64,000 nt of DNA from Rhineura floridana (Eukaryota; Chordata; Lepidosauria; Squamata; Rhineuridae), in the NCBI RefSeq assembly GCF_030035675.1, contig NC_084489.1:71329365-71393364 (forward strand), written 5' to 3'. The notes beneath the pieces were generated by a model that searched no databases, was not told where the DNA came from, and worked only from the letters and a program-made list of their open reading frames with translations. Position 1 is the stretch's first letter; every line of letters starts with the position of its first letter. The position numbers and the translations under genes are program-made. Shown here piece by piece: positions 1-10,492 of the stretch.

Positions 1-236
1 CCTGGCGCCTACGGTACTTTCTTTTAGGCGCCAGGTTAAAACCTGGCTATACCCCCAGGCATTTTAATGTTCAATGTTTCATATTTAACGTTTTTAGTTT
101 AACTTGCTGCTCTTTGTTATTGATTTTATTGTAATATTGTATTTTAATCTTGTTTTGTTCACCGCCCAGAGAGCTATTAGCTATGGGTGGTTTATAAATG
201 AAATGAAATTAATAAATAAAATAATAAATAAAGTCC
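1..236 (+). mobile_element. L2-type LINE, 3' end
   Basis: This is the 3' UTR tail of an L2-like LINE cut by the window edge. It shares the order 'CCCAGGCATTTTA', 'CACCGCCCAGAGAGCT', 'ATGGGTGGTTTATAAAT' and a TAAATAAA-rich tail with the longer L2 copy ending near 28,600. The first 35 bases form a perfect 10-bp inverted repeat (CCTGGCGCCT ... AGGCGCCAGG), which is part of the element. Confidence 0.75.
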
Positions 237-469
237 TATCTGTAGTGCCCAGAAGTCTGATTGATCGTAAAAATGGGCCCTCTGATGCTGATCTCAAAGG
301 ATGGGCAGGTTCATACAGCCATAGGCAATCCTTCACATAATCTCTTGTATTTAATCTGTTTTTAAAAAAAGTTTATAATTCACACTGTTACTTTTACCAG
401 TCACTGAGCCCTGAGGGATTTCCCTTTCTTCTTTGTGAGCCTAAATGAAAATTTATTTCTTTACGACAT
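237..469. other. Intergenic, no feature recognised
   Basis: AT-rich unique-looking sequence between an L2 tail and a SINE fragment. No conserved coding signal was seen. Confidence 0.5.
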
Positions 470-607
470 CTATATTCCACCTTTTCTTCAAGGAGCTCAG
501 GACAATTTACATGGTTCCCCCAGAGGGGTCCAAGGCCACCCAGTGAGCTTCATGACTTAGTAGGCATTTGAACCCACGTCTTCCCAGTACTAGACTGACC
601 TCCTAAT
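470..607 (-). mobile_element. tRNA-derived SINE fragment (family B)
   Basis: On the minus strand it reads as a SINE with a tRNA-like B box: the + strand has 'GGCATTTGAACCCACGTCTT', preceded by 'CACCCAGTGAGCTTCATG'. The same modules recur at 930-1,167, 32,406-32,556 and 44,511-44,668. Confidence 0.6.
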
Positions 608-738
608 GCAGGAATAGGGAACCTGCAGCCCTCTTAATGTCCCTGTACTACAATTACATTGTCCTTAACCATTGGCCATTCTGGCAGGGGCTGATGGGAG
701 CTGGAGTCCAGCAGCATCTGAAAGGCCACAGATCCACA
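608..738. mobile_element. Fold-back hAT-like MITE (family P), decayed
   Basis: It has the family P core: 'GGGAACCTGCAGCCCTC' at one end, 'GGGGCTGATGGGAGCTGGAG' inside, and 'CATCTGAAAGGCCACAG' near the other end. Arms are imperfect and no duplication is legible. Confidence 0.6.
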
Positions 739-929
739 GGCCTGGATTAAGGGTATGAAGAGTCTAAAGGTTAATGGGAGGGACAAACCAAAGTACTTCA
801 GTAAATGTACTGAAATCAAAGAGAAAACCTTCAGTCATAAATAAGTTGGAACACTCATTTCTTCAAACTCCCCCCTACCCTAGAATTGCCTGTGGCAAAA
901 CGCTAAATGATGTCATTCCTTCCAGGGGC

Positions 930-1167
930 TCAAGATGGTATGGATTCCTCTTCCCTTTCTGTCACATCATCAGAAACAACCCAGTAAGGAAGATACCACT
1001 AAAAGAGGGTGAACGGGCCCAACATCACCCAGTGAGCTTCATGACTGAGCTGAGAAACTCAAGGCCTAACAATTACAGGGCCTAAGGCTACAGCCTAATT
1101 TGCTTAATGGTTGATCCGGCCTTGCAGGTTCCCCAGCCCTGCTCTAACCATTGCACCACACTGGTGT
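930..1167 (-). mobile_element. tRNA-derived SINE fragment (family B), broken up
   Basis: Contains 'CACCCAGTGAGCTTCATGAC' and, about 90 bp further, 'TCTAACCATTGCACCACACT', the 5' tRNA-like end of family B. Foreign sequence separates the two blocks. Confidence 0.5.
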
Positions 1168-1276
1168 ATACTAAAATTGGTCTCCCTCTGCTTTTATTTT
1201 TTTTAGAAATCAGAACTCTTTCCTTCCCTCACAACTCCTGCAGAAGCTTCCAGTTTGCCTCAAAGTTCCTTTAGGG

Positions 1277-1596
1277 CACGGGTGGGGAAACCTCAGACCT
1301 GGGGGCTAAACGCAGCCCTCCAGGCCTCCCTATCTGGCCCTCAGAGAACTCTCTGCAGGCCACACCCCCTTTCCCAAGGACACACCCCTCACTGCCTTGC
1401 ATCACACCACAAATATTTTTGCCTGGTTGGAAAACAAACTCTGCTTGCCCGGAAAGGGGTGTATGAGGGCATGTAGAAAAACTCGCTTTCATTGCTCCGC
1501 CCACTTTTCCCTCTGGTCCCTCCCACCACTGGCAGGTGGCCCTTGGAAGGTTGCCAGAACTGTGGCCCTTGGGCTGAAAAAGGTTCCCCACCCCTG
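1277..1596. mobile_element. hAT-type MITE with 8-bp target duplication
   Basis: A 320-bp non-autonomous element. It starts CACGGGTGGGGAAACCT and ends AGGTTCCCCACCCCTG, a terminal inverted repeat. It is flanked by CTTTAGGG (1,269-1,276) and CTTTAGGA (1,597-1,604), an 8-bp duplication matching at 7 of 8 positions, which is the hAT signature. It carries no transposase. Confidence 0.85.
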
Positions 1597-1607
1597 CTTT
1601 AGGAGAA

Positions 1608-1776
1608 TGTAGGAAGCTGCCATGCTGAGTCAGATCTTGCTTGGTAATGGCTGGCAATGGCTCTCCAGGGTTTGAGACAGGAATATTTCCCAGTCGTATG
1701 TGGAGATGCCAGGGACTGAACATAGGACCTTCTACATGCAAAGCAGATGATCTGCCACTGAGCTATGACCCTTATC
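1608..1776 (-). mobile_element. tRNA-derived SINE (family A)
   Basis: Reverse orientation copy. The + strand runs from 'AGGAAGCTGCCATGCTGAGT' through 'GAGATGCCAGGGACTGAAC' to 'CTGCCACTGAGCTATGACC', the last being a tRNA A-box region in reverse. The hAT-type MITE ending at 1,596 abuts its tail. Confidence 0.75.
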
Positions 1777-2739
1777 AAGGGTAGCTCTAGAAAACAATTA
1801 TAATGGGGGGTGGTATCTGCTCTGAACTTCTCAGAATATGCTGCATATACTGGGGAGAGTGGCTTAGCATCGGTTAGCTGGTATGCGGGCTGGAAAATAC
1901 TGGCTGTTGTTAAGCGTGCACTACTTTAAAGTCTGCGCCACCCTTTCAAGGGAACACCCGGAGAGCTCACCTCCTGTTAGTTCCCCATTTACTTCTGTCT
2001 CTCAGACGCCTTTCTTCTCAAACTGTTACTAACTGAATTAGTCCATTATTTCATCCTTGAAAATCAGTTTCCATTTCCCCAGTTCATCACTTCTTGTAAC
2101 CACAGTAGCTCAAGATTGCAGGGGCCAGAGGGGAATTGTATTGTATGAGAAATGTTTAATGTGCAGCACTAAATTATAAGGGTGGAAATGTGTAGAATTT
2201 AGGTTATAAATGAGATGGAAGGGGATAATATTTCTGCACTTTGCCTTACTAATGATACAGTATTTTATTGCCTGTGGTGAAATGTATTTGTCGTTGCAGC
2301 GTTTAGCTGGGGTGAGGATTCATAATTCAGACGGCTTGTTCTACCGTACTGCGCCCGCATACGCATTTGTGTCTGCAGAGAATGCTAAATAGATTAGTTG
2401 AAGGGGGTTCCCCATTTGCCTGTTTGCACAGGTGCAGCATAAGGATTTATTTAAGCAACATACATTTTAATGTATTCGTTTATTTATTGCTAAATTTCTA
2501 GGCCGCCTTTCGGTATGAAGGCCCCCAAACAGATAAGCCTGCAGTCAAATAATAAAAACACAGCAATCAAAACCGACAGAGGCTTTTTAAAGACCTGTTA
2601 TCCTTTCAGGTGGCCATGCCAGTAATTGAACCTGGACCTTATATGCAGCAAGGACGGCCAAATCTGTGCATTTCTCAATTTCTCATTTTTCTGTTCTTAA
2701 ATTCAATTCACCACAATTCTACATCAGTTTGTGATTTTC
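1777..2739. other. Intergenic, mostly unique; LINE-tail scrap near 2,478-2,590
   Basis: No gene is seen. 'TTTCTAGGCCGCCTTTCGGT' near 2,500 looks like the reverse 3' tail of an L2/CR1-type LINE. Confidence 0.4.
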
Positions 2740-3052
2740 CTCGTCATCATCATTAAAATCATCATTTTAGTGCACGTTTCTCCTGATATACGCTTTTTGA
2801 AAAGCAGTTTCCCTTCGTATAATGAACGGGGGCATGCTGTTTTCAGCAATGCATGCATTTATCTGCACACTTTTACCCTAGTATATGCATTCTTGTACAC
2901 ACTACTTGGAGGGAGAACTGTACTGGAAAATTTGGAGAAGTGTGAATTTTGAAGGATGGCTTTGTTTCAGTTTGTGCAATGTTCAGAAAGTGTGAATTAA
3001 ATGAGTTTGCCTTTTAATGTGAACTGAATCAAATTTCTTCCCCATCAATGTA
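2740..3052 (+). mobile_element. AT-rich hAT-like MITE (family T), 5'-truncated
   Basis: Aligns by eye with the complete copy at 38,809-39,229. Shared blocks include 'TATATGCATTCTTGTACACA', 'AAGTGTGAATTTTGAAGGAT' and the end 'AATTTCTTCCCCATC'. Confidence 0.65.
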
Positions 3053-3672
3053 ATCCTATGCAAAATCTAGTCTGATGCACACATAGAAGGGTAAGCAGGG
3101 TTTTGGTGACATGTGCTTCCCTCCACCACAATGAAATCATCGATTGAGCCCATGAGCATATCTCCCCACCACCACCACCACCAATTAGACTTCTGCTCTA
3201 ATCCAGAGCCCTAGAAGATGTGGAGTCCCAGACCAGATGGGCTGAAGAATTAATGTGCACATTTCATTACAAACCCAGTATTAACAGGTGGCATGCTTGA
3301 GGAGTTGCTGAGGTCCTGTTACAGACCCTGCTACTTTGGACCCTCCTTTCTAAGAATCATGAAATGGGTCACCAGTGAAACTACTGCAAGGCAAGGGTGG
3401 GATTTTTTTTTTCATCTCAAGGGCCACGGACAATGGATGCAACTCCTAGCTTTGTACAGTAGGCTACATTCCAGCCATGCAAAAGTCCGAGGCCCAACAC
3501 ACACACAACTGTCCACCCAGCTAAGCAGTTCAAGGACACATTATTGTGAAGCAAAGCACTCAAGGAAAGTGTAGGGCAGGGCACGTGAAAGGTGTGGCTG
3601 GGGAGTGGTATCTGTGTCTTACAGTGTAAAGCACTGGGGCCATTTATGATGATGGACAGCCACTCAGTGCTC
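3053..3672. other. Intergenic, no feature recognised
   Basis: Includes a short (CCA)n run near 3,165. No conserved coding or RNA signal was seen. Confidence 0.4.
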
Positions 3673-4915
3673 ATAGAATCATAGAATAGTGGAGTTGGAA
3701 GGGGCCTATAAGGCCATGAAATCCAACCTCTGATTAATGCAGGAATCCAAGTTAAAGCATGCCTGACAGGTGGCTGTCCAGCTGCCTCTTGAATGCCTCA
3801 AGTGTTAGAGGGCTCACCACCTCCCTAGGACATTGGTTCCATTGTCATACCGCTCTAACAGGTAGGAAGTTTTTCCTGAGGTTCATTTGAAATCTCACTT
3901 CCTGTACCTTGAGCCAATTATTCCATTATATCCTGCCATCTGGGATGATCAAGAAGAGATCCTGGCCTTTCTCTGTGTGACAATCTTTCATGTACTTGGA
4001 CAATGCTATTATATCTTCCCTCAGTCTTCTCTTCTTAAGGCTAAATATGCCCATATCTTTCAGTCTCCCCTTGTAGGGCTTTTTTCCAGTTCCCTGATCA
4101 TCCTTGTTGCCAAGTAATTCTCTGATCCAGTTTGTCTGCATCCTTCTTAAAGTGCGGTGTCCAGAACTGGACACAGTACTCAAGATGAGGCCTAACCAGT
4201 GCTGAATAGGGGAGAACTAGTATGTCATGTGATATGAAAACTATGCTTCTGTTAATGCACCCTAACATAGCATTTGCCTTTTTTGCAGCCTTATCACACC
4301 ATTGGCTCATATTCAGCTTGTAATCAACAACAATTCCAAGATCCTTCTTGCACATAGTATTGCTGTGCCAAGTATCCCCAGTATTGTAACTGTGCATTTG
4401 GTTTCTTTTTCCTAGGTATAGAACTTTGCACTTATCCCTGTTAACTTCATTCTGTTGTTTTCAGCCCGATGCTCAAGGCTATTAAGATCACTTTGAATTT
4501 TGTTTTTGTTCTCTAGGATATTAGCTATCCCTCCCAATTTTGTATCATCTGCAAATCTGATGAGCATTCCCTGCACCTCCTCATCCAAGTCATTAATAAA
4601 AATGTTGAAGAGCACTGGGCCCAGGACTGAGCCCTGCGGACCCTACTCTTTATCTCCCTCCAGTTCGAGAAGGAACCCTTGATAAGCACTCTTTGAGTAC
4701 GATTCTGGAGCCAACTGTGGATCCACCTGATATTTGTTCCATCCAGCTCACATTTAGCTAGCTAGCTAATCAGAATATCATGGGGCATTTTGTCAAAAGC
4801 TTTGCTGAAGTTGAGGTATATTATTTTCACAGCATTCCCACAGTCTACCAAGGAGGATACCCAATCAAAAAATGAGATAAGTTTAGTCTGATAAATCTGT
4901 GTTGGCTCATCACAG
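3673..4915 (-). mobile_element. CR1 LINE, 5'-truncated, RT 3' half to 3' end
   Basis: The element reads on the minus strand, with its 3' end at 3,673, where the + strand shows 'CATAGAATCATAGAAT', the reverse of the CR1 8-bp terminal repeat. Further in, the minus strand encodes reverse transcriptase fragments: one with the palm motif FADDTKLGG and 'LFNIFINDLDEEVQGM' (about 4,412-4,615), and one with 'DLGIVVDYKLNMSQ' and 'ALVRPHLEYCVQFWTPH' (about 4,098-4,397). The two lie in different frames, so the copy is dead. Homology fades near 4,915. Confidence 0.9.
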
Positions 4916-6160
4916 GAGTGCCACCACTACTACGTTCCTCTTCGGTTGTAAGTTCAACTACCTGCCTCCACATTTGGTTGGAAATGAATAGGAGGAAAAG
5001 AAGTACTGTCCACCATCCTAGGAGGACAGCAAACGGGGGGGTAAGAGGGTAGTGGTGGATGGTGCCCCTTGGGACTGGTGGTAAGGAAGGCAAAGAGCCC
5101 AACAGTAGGTGGAGCCAGAGGAAATGACAGGCTCCACCCTGATGAGTTCTACAATGGCAACTTTAAGACTAAGGAGGAGGAAGCCAATAACCAATGCCCC
5201 AGACTGGTGGCAAGAAGTGAGATGAGTGGGGGACTGAGGTTGGTGGGCCAGTGCCCCATTGGCTCTAATGGACTAGTCTCCACTGAAAGAAGGTCTCATG
5301 TCAAGGGGTACCTCAATCCTGGAGCCATCTCCATTTGAATGTACACACATAAGCTCTGTACAGTTGGCATCGTCAATGTGCAGTGGCCAGAAGAGTCCAC
5401 CACCATGATTCTGCCCCATACATACCTCACTCCTAGATTTCAAAGATCTCTATTATATGCTGTTACTCATCTAGAACCCTCACTTGGGAATGAGGAATGG
5501 GAGTCACAATGAAAATGACTTCAAGGGAAAGAAAGCCAAGAGATACATTGTAATTTGATCATGGCCTTGCTGCATCAACAGCATCATCCATGACTTCTGC
5601 CCCAGTTATTCCTCACACAATGGTGCAATTTTTCATTCCCATGAATAGTGGGGGTTCCTTTGAAGATCACAAGGCCATAAGGTCAGCCTGACCTTTGATG
5701 CACAAACACAGAGACATACAGCCAACTAAACGATCTAATCCGTTTCATAGATAATGCATGAATGACTTTGATAAAGGAGATCACAGGGCTGAAAAGGTAG
5801 ATGTTTCTCTGTAAGGCAAAGTGGTCCTGAGTGAAATAAAAATGCCTCACATTCCACCTCCTTAAACAAGGCCCACAGCCAAACAGTGGAAATGATCAGC
5901 ACTTACTCACATGTGCAAATCAGGCCTTCAGCAGGGATGTTTCCATCACCACCACCCCAAACGCAACAGTTTCCTGAAATAAACTGTGGCTCTGCAGCCT
6001 TGCATTTTTTTTAAAAAAAAGCAGTCCCTATAATGTTTCCATTTCATATTAAAATACAATTCCCCTAAGAAAGCTCATTTTATTTATGTCACTAAACAGA
6101 TGCAGAGGTGAGCTCCAATTTATCACCCAAACTGGTGGGAGGGAGGTGAAGTTGTTTTTA
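4916..6160. other. Intergenic, no feature recognised
   Basis: No repeat family or gene was recognised in about 1.2 kb. The region 5,060-5,300 is richer in G and C than its surroundings but has no convincing coding pattern. Confidence 0.4.
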
Positions 6161-6475
6161 AGAACATACGGACCTACTAAGAGTCTGCTGGATCAGACCA
6201 GTGGTCCGTCTAGTCCAGCATCCTGTTCTCACAGTGGCCAACCAGATGCCCATGGGAAGCCGAGAAGCAGAACCAGAGTGGAAGAGCACTGTCCCCTCAT
6301 GCAGTTTCCAGCAACTGGTATTCAGAAGCATACTGCCTCCGACTATGAAAGCAGAGCATAGCCATCATGGCCAGTAGCCACTGATAGCCTTATCCTCCAT
6401 GAATTTGTCTAATCCTCTTTTAAAGCTATCCAAGTTGGTGGTCATCACTGCCTCCTTAAGTTTCTGTTCAAAAAA
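6161..6475 (-). mobile_element. CR1-type LINE (TTCTTATG-tail family), 3' end
   Basis: The + strand reads 'AAGAACATACGGACCTACTA', 'GTCCAGCATCCTGTTCTCAC' and 'CTCCATGAATTTGTCTAATC', the reverse of the 3' UTR of the copy at 62,035-62,995. Confidence 0.75.
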
Positions 6476-6686
6476 GAAGTGAAAAGTTTGTTATGTGGAT
6501 TTCCATCACTACCACCCCACATCATCTCATCAGATTGAAAGCATTTGACTATTTCAAACAATGAAATCATTAAAAAAAAACAACCACCATGAACAGTAGC
6601 CTTTCTTGGCTTTATAATAGATAACTACATTCTACGTCTCAACTGACTTTTCACTTCAAAATAGGAGATAATGATGATAAAGCTCC

Positions 6687-6746
6687 TGCTGGGAGGAAGG
6701 GCAGGATATAAATCAAATAATAAATAAATAAATAAATAAATAAATG
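6687..6746 (+). repeat. L2-type LINE tail with (TAAA)n
   Basis: 'CTCCTGCTGGGAGGAAGGGC' and 'AGGATATAAATCAAATAA' are followed by about six TAAA units. The same tail appears at 10,345-10,402. Confidence 0.6.
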
Positions 6747-6807
6747 ATGTTAGGTGAAGGTCACTTTTTCAAGAAATCTTGGATAAAATATTCCAGAAAA
6801 TGAAATA

Positions 6808-7006
6808 GGGGAAGGACCATGGCTCAAGGGTAGAGCATCTATCTTGCATGCGGAAGCTTCCAGGTTCAGTCTCCAAGATCTCCAGATAGGGCTGGGAATG
6901 TCCCCTTGTCTGAAGCCCTGGACAGCCACCGCTAGTCCGTGTAGACAGTATAGAACTAGATTGCCAAAGGCCTGACTCAGTGTAAGGCAGTTTCCTATGT
7001 TCCTGT
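6808..7006 (+). mobile_element. tRNA-derived SINE (family A), near full length
   Basis: A tRNA-like head ('CATGGCTCAAGGGTAGAGCA' as A box, 'CCAGGTTCAGTCTCC' as B box) is followed by a body ('GATCTCCAGATAGGGCTGGG') and the family 3' end 'AAGGCAGTTTCCTATGTTCC'. The A-to-B spacing fits a pol III promoter. Confidence 0.85.
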
Positions 7007-7117
7007 GTGACCTGCCAAAAATCATTTATGAGGGATAATTGTTTTATTTAACAATTAATTTACCTTATTTCTCGTTAAGGTGGACCACAAATGTCTTGTC
7101 TATTGCAGCTGCTAAAG

Positions 7118-7152
7118 AACTGCTACTGCTGCTGCCGCTGCTGCCGCTGCTG

Positions 7153-7194
<42 letters not shown>

Positions 7195-7200
7195 ACAGCA
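7118..7200 (+). repeat. Trinucleotide microsatellite (CTG/CCG then CTA)n
   Basis: A run of GCTGCTGCCGCTGCT is followed by roughly fifteen CTA units. The long leucine run it yields in one frame is an artefact of the repeat. Confidence 0.9.
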
Positions 7201-7590
7201 ACAACATCCCCAGTTTTTAACTGTATTGGATTTTTGAAATTGTTTTTACATATGAAATTGGTTTTATATATGGAACTGTTTGTAATGCTTTGTATAGATG
7301 GAATTGTATTTTATATGCAGAATTGTTTTAACAAATTTATCTTTTTATTTCTAAACTGCTTATTATTTCAAAAATCTCTAACCAGTGTACATTATATGCA
7401 ATATAAACACAATATTCATTAAAACAAAAATGCAACCTAAAACCTATAAAACCACAGTATAAATGCATACAGAAGCAAAAATGACAACAACAGAGATTCC
7501 AGGGAGTCATACACAAAATCCTTTGGGAGGAAGGATGGTGGGATATAAATTGAAATACTAATACTAATACTAATATTAATACTAATAGTA
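7201..7590. other. Intergenic, AT-rich; likely LINE 3' debris
   Basis: 7,340-7,480 resembles reverse 3' tails of L2/CR1 LINEs ('TTTCTAAACTGCTTATT', 'AACCTATAAAACC'). An (ACTAAT)-type microsatellite lies at about 7,555-7,590. Confidence 0.35.
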
Positions 7591-8080
7591 ATGTCCAGTC
7601 TTATGGGTCAGGGAAAGTCTGGGTGAAAAAGTCAGTTTTTACAAGACATCTGAAGCAATTGGTGGTTGCGGCTTCACATATGGCAGAGGGAAGGGCATTC
7701 CACAAAACAGGGGCAGCAGAAGCAAATGCCTGTTTTGAGGTTAGTCTTATGATATTCTGTGGGATGGGGTGTTTCCCCAGACGATCTAAGTGACCTCATA
7801 GATCTATTGAGAGGCATGTGGTCATTCAGGTAGCCTGGTCCTAGGTTGTTGAGGGCTTTATATGGTAACAAGACTTTGAACATGACCCAGCATCCAGTGC
7901 AGTTCCTTCAGCACAGCTGGAATATGTGTGTATCCAGGTGCTCCATTCAATGACCTGCCCTCAGCATTTTACACCAGTTGCAGCTTTGGAACTAATCCCA
8001 AAGGAAGCCCCACACAGAGTGCATTACAGTAGTCCAGTCGTGAGGTTACCATTGCGTGAATCACACTGGCTAAGCCATAG
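7591..8080 (-). mobile_element. L2-type LINE fragment
   Basis: The minus strand encodes 'LLPYKALNNLGPGYLNDHM', matching the L2 C-terminal signature (compare 'LTYKALHSLGPQCLMEHL' in the copy at 26,821-28,600). It is short, decayed, and lacks the RT core. Confidence 0.6.
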
Positions 8081-9262
8081 GCCCATAGCTAGGGGGACTG
8101 GGGTGCCCCCCAACTTTTTTCCTGCCCTCTACATTTTTAAAACAAAAATAGATAGATGTATTACAGGGGAGGGAAACCTCTCCCCCCACCTTTGTGTGTG
8201 TGTGTGTGTCCCTCCAGACGTTTAGGCTGGCTACAGGCCTGCTAAGCTATCCCTGTCTAGGAAAGGAATGGACAGGGACAGGAAATTGTTTTTTTATTGT
8301 TTTTACTGGTGGCGTTTTTAATGTGAAATCACTTTGATATATTTTGTGGGAGGTGATTCATAAAGGGAAATTTTATTATCATTATTATTAAAATTAAAAA
8401 CACACAACCAAGCCAAATTATACATTTTACAAAAGTACAGCGTAGTTTGACCTTTAGGCAGCTGAAGTGACACAGCTGAGCTTGTAAAATATGATTTAAG
8501 ATGACATCAGTGTTTTTGGTTTGGGGTTTTTAAAAAAGTCTTCTTGGAACTTGGTACACAACATTTCAAACATTCCAGCCAAAATTAAGGTAAGTGACCA
8601 TTATCCTCCCCCTCACAAAAAGGCCAAACACTGTGTTATTTGCGCAGTGATTGATGGTGTCATTCGAGGGAACATCTTATCAAGTGAGGCAAGCTGCTCA
8701 GGAAATAAAAATAATATTGCCTCTCAAACAATCCTTCTGGAAAAAGGGGGTCTCCCACTCGGAAATCCTGCTTCACAAACCTTTAAATTAAGCTTGCAGG
8801 TGTTAAAGGAAAGTCCAGGTCTCCCCTCCTCTTTTCCTCTCCCCTGTTTATACCTTCTTTAGGAAACATCTGCTAGTTCACCATTCTGTTTCTCTTTCTC
8901 TTCTTATTTATTTATGTTTCTGAAGCTTTCTGAGCCATATGAAGGCTGGGACAATTTCCTATTCTTTAAAAGCTGGTAATTTCAGGTTTTGCTGAGGTCA
9001 CAAAGGCAAAGGAGAAAGCCAGCAGCAATTCAGAGAAACGTCAACAGACAAAATATTTTTACCCTCTCAGGGGAATTGAACTCCTGACTATTTACATGGC
9101 TTGAGAAGTGGCTATTTTTAAGGCTTGAGCAAGGGGGCAAAGCAGAGGAGGACACAAAAATATGATTTCGTTCAGTGAATTATTTCCAGAAAAGACCAAA
9201 ACCAAACAAACACAAAACCAGTTAAGAGGCGCTTTTTTAAATGAAGACAAGTTCATTTAAAC
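8081..9262. other. Intergenic, no feature recognised
   Basis: Unique-looking AT-rich DNA with a short (TG)n at about 8,193. No gene or family was identified. Confidence 0.4.
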
Positions 9263-9385
9263 CAGAGTTGGGGAACGGTCGGCCCTCCAGATGTTGCTGA
9301 ACTACAATTCCCATCAGCCCCAGCAAAGTAAGCATGACAAATGGCCAGGGACGATCAGAGTTAGAGTCCAGCAACATCTAGCTGC
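9263..9385. mobile_element. Fold-back hAT-like MITE (family P)
   Basis: Begins CAGAGTTGGGGAACGG, has 'ACTACAATTCCCATCAGCCC' in one arm and a decayed second arm ('AGAGTTAGAGTCCAGCAACA'). Confidence 0.65.
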
Positions 9386-9595
9386 TAGCTATAGGGCGGT
9401 TTAGAAATGCAACTAAATAATAATAATAATAACGGTTCCCCCACACCTGATTTAAACAGTTAATGGCGGTGATGGTGGTGATGAAACATAAGAGAACATA
9501 AGAAGAATAACAATAGAATAAAATGCAGGTCACTGCTTAAGGAACTTATTGTCTAAGTTTGGGGTGATTATCACAAGAGTTCTGTTTTACATGTA

Positions 9596-10045
9596 GCTAA
9601 GGATGGAAGGACCTGTCAGTTTTTGTACTCTCTTTTTTCCACCTTAAATCCACTTCTCCACATTTCTTCAGTAATTTGATATATATATATATTTAAAAAG
9701 ATCCTTAGGAAAATTCTCCAGCATTTTAGTGAAAATTTCTCCTACTAAACACATATTGTATGCAATTTTGACTAATGTACACATGTTTGCAAGCAATTTA
9801 TCTTAAAGTACTGCATTTTTGTATGTTATTTTCACTAATATATTCATTTTTTTGTACACTTTCCCCTAAGACATGCATTTTTGCAAATATTGCTTAGTTG
9901 GAGAACTGCACAGCAAAATTTGGATCAATGCAAATTTCGAAGAATGGCTGTGCTTCGATTCTCATGTTGTTTCAGAAAGTGCAAATTTAATCAGTTTGGC
10001 TTTACATGTGAACTGAATTAATTTCTCCCTATCCCTACCTGCAGC
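9596..10045 (+). mobile_element. AT-rich hAT-like MITE (family T)
   Basis: Nearly full length against 38,809-39,229. It starts 'AAGGATGGAAGGACCTGTCA', contains 'GAAAATTCTCCAGCATTTTA', and ends 'AATTTCTCCCTATCCCTA'. No clean duplication is visible. Confidence 0.7.
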
Positions 10046-10126
10046 CTGATCCTATATGTCTTTTACTGGGAAGCGAGCCCAACTAAGTTCGGGGGGGGGG
10101 AAATGCCTGTGCAGAAAATTGTAGCC

Positions 10127-10262
10127 CAGACTTCCCCAACCTGGTGCTCTCCAGATATTTTGGACTTCAGCTCTGATCATCTCCAGCCAGCATGGCCAAT
10201 GGCCATGGATTATGGAAGTTGTAGTCCAAAAGATATGGAGGGCACCAGGTTGGGGAAGGCTG
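10127..10262. mobile_element. Fold-back hAT-like MITE (family P), perfect 8-bp TSD
   Basis: A 136-bp palindromic element with ends CAGACTTCCCCAACCTGGTG and CACCAGGTTGGGGAAGGCTG. It is flanked on both sides by TTGTAGCC (10,119-10,126 and 10,263-10,270), an exact 8-bp duplication typical of hAT transposition. Confidence 0.9.
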
Positions 10263-10299
10263 TTGTAGCCTAAGACTTTGTATCAGTTTATTTATGACA

Positions 10300-10402
10300 C
10301 TTACATCCCACCTTTCCTCAATGCATAGAGATTGTGACAACCAATGCCACCCTGGGCTCCTGCTGGGAGAAAGGGCGGGATATAAATCAAATAATAAATA
10401 AA
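10300..10402 (+). repeat. L2-type LINE 3' tail
   Basis: 'CACCCTGGGCTCCTGCTGGG' and 'GGGCGGGATATAAATCAAAT', then AATAAATAAA. A short 3' remnant only. Confidence 0.6.
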
Positions 10403-10413
10403 AATCATAAATG

Positions 10414-10492
10414 CACTTGCTCAGAAGTCTCACTGAGTTCAATGGAATTACTCATCGCAGGTAAGTGTGCATAGGAAAGTGTGCATAGGATA
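10414..10492. mobile_element. Short fold-back repeat (family F)
   Basis: Contains 'ACTGAGTTCAATGGAATTAC' and 'GCAGGTAAGTGTGCATAGGA', a module also seen near 31,990, 43,990, 44,090, 44,842, 48,224 and 52,742. Confidence 0.5.

Noticed and set aside
6808-7006. A true tRNA gene at the head of the family A SINE
   Set aside because: A and B boxes are present but no full cloverleaf with a paired acceptor stem could be drawn, and the same head recurs with the same body.
7039-7422. 127-codon open frame with a long leucine run
   Set aside because: The run is the (CTG/CTA)n microsatellite read in frame; the rest is AT-rich with no family resemblance.
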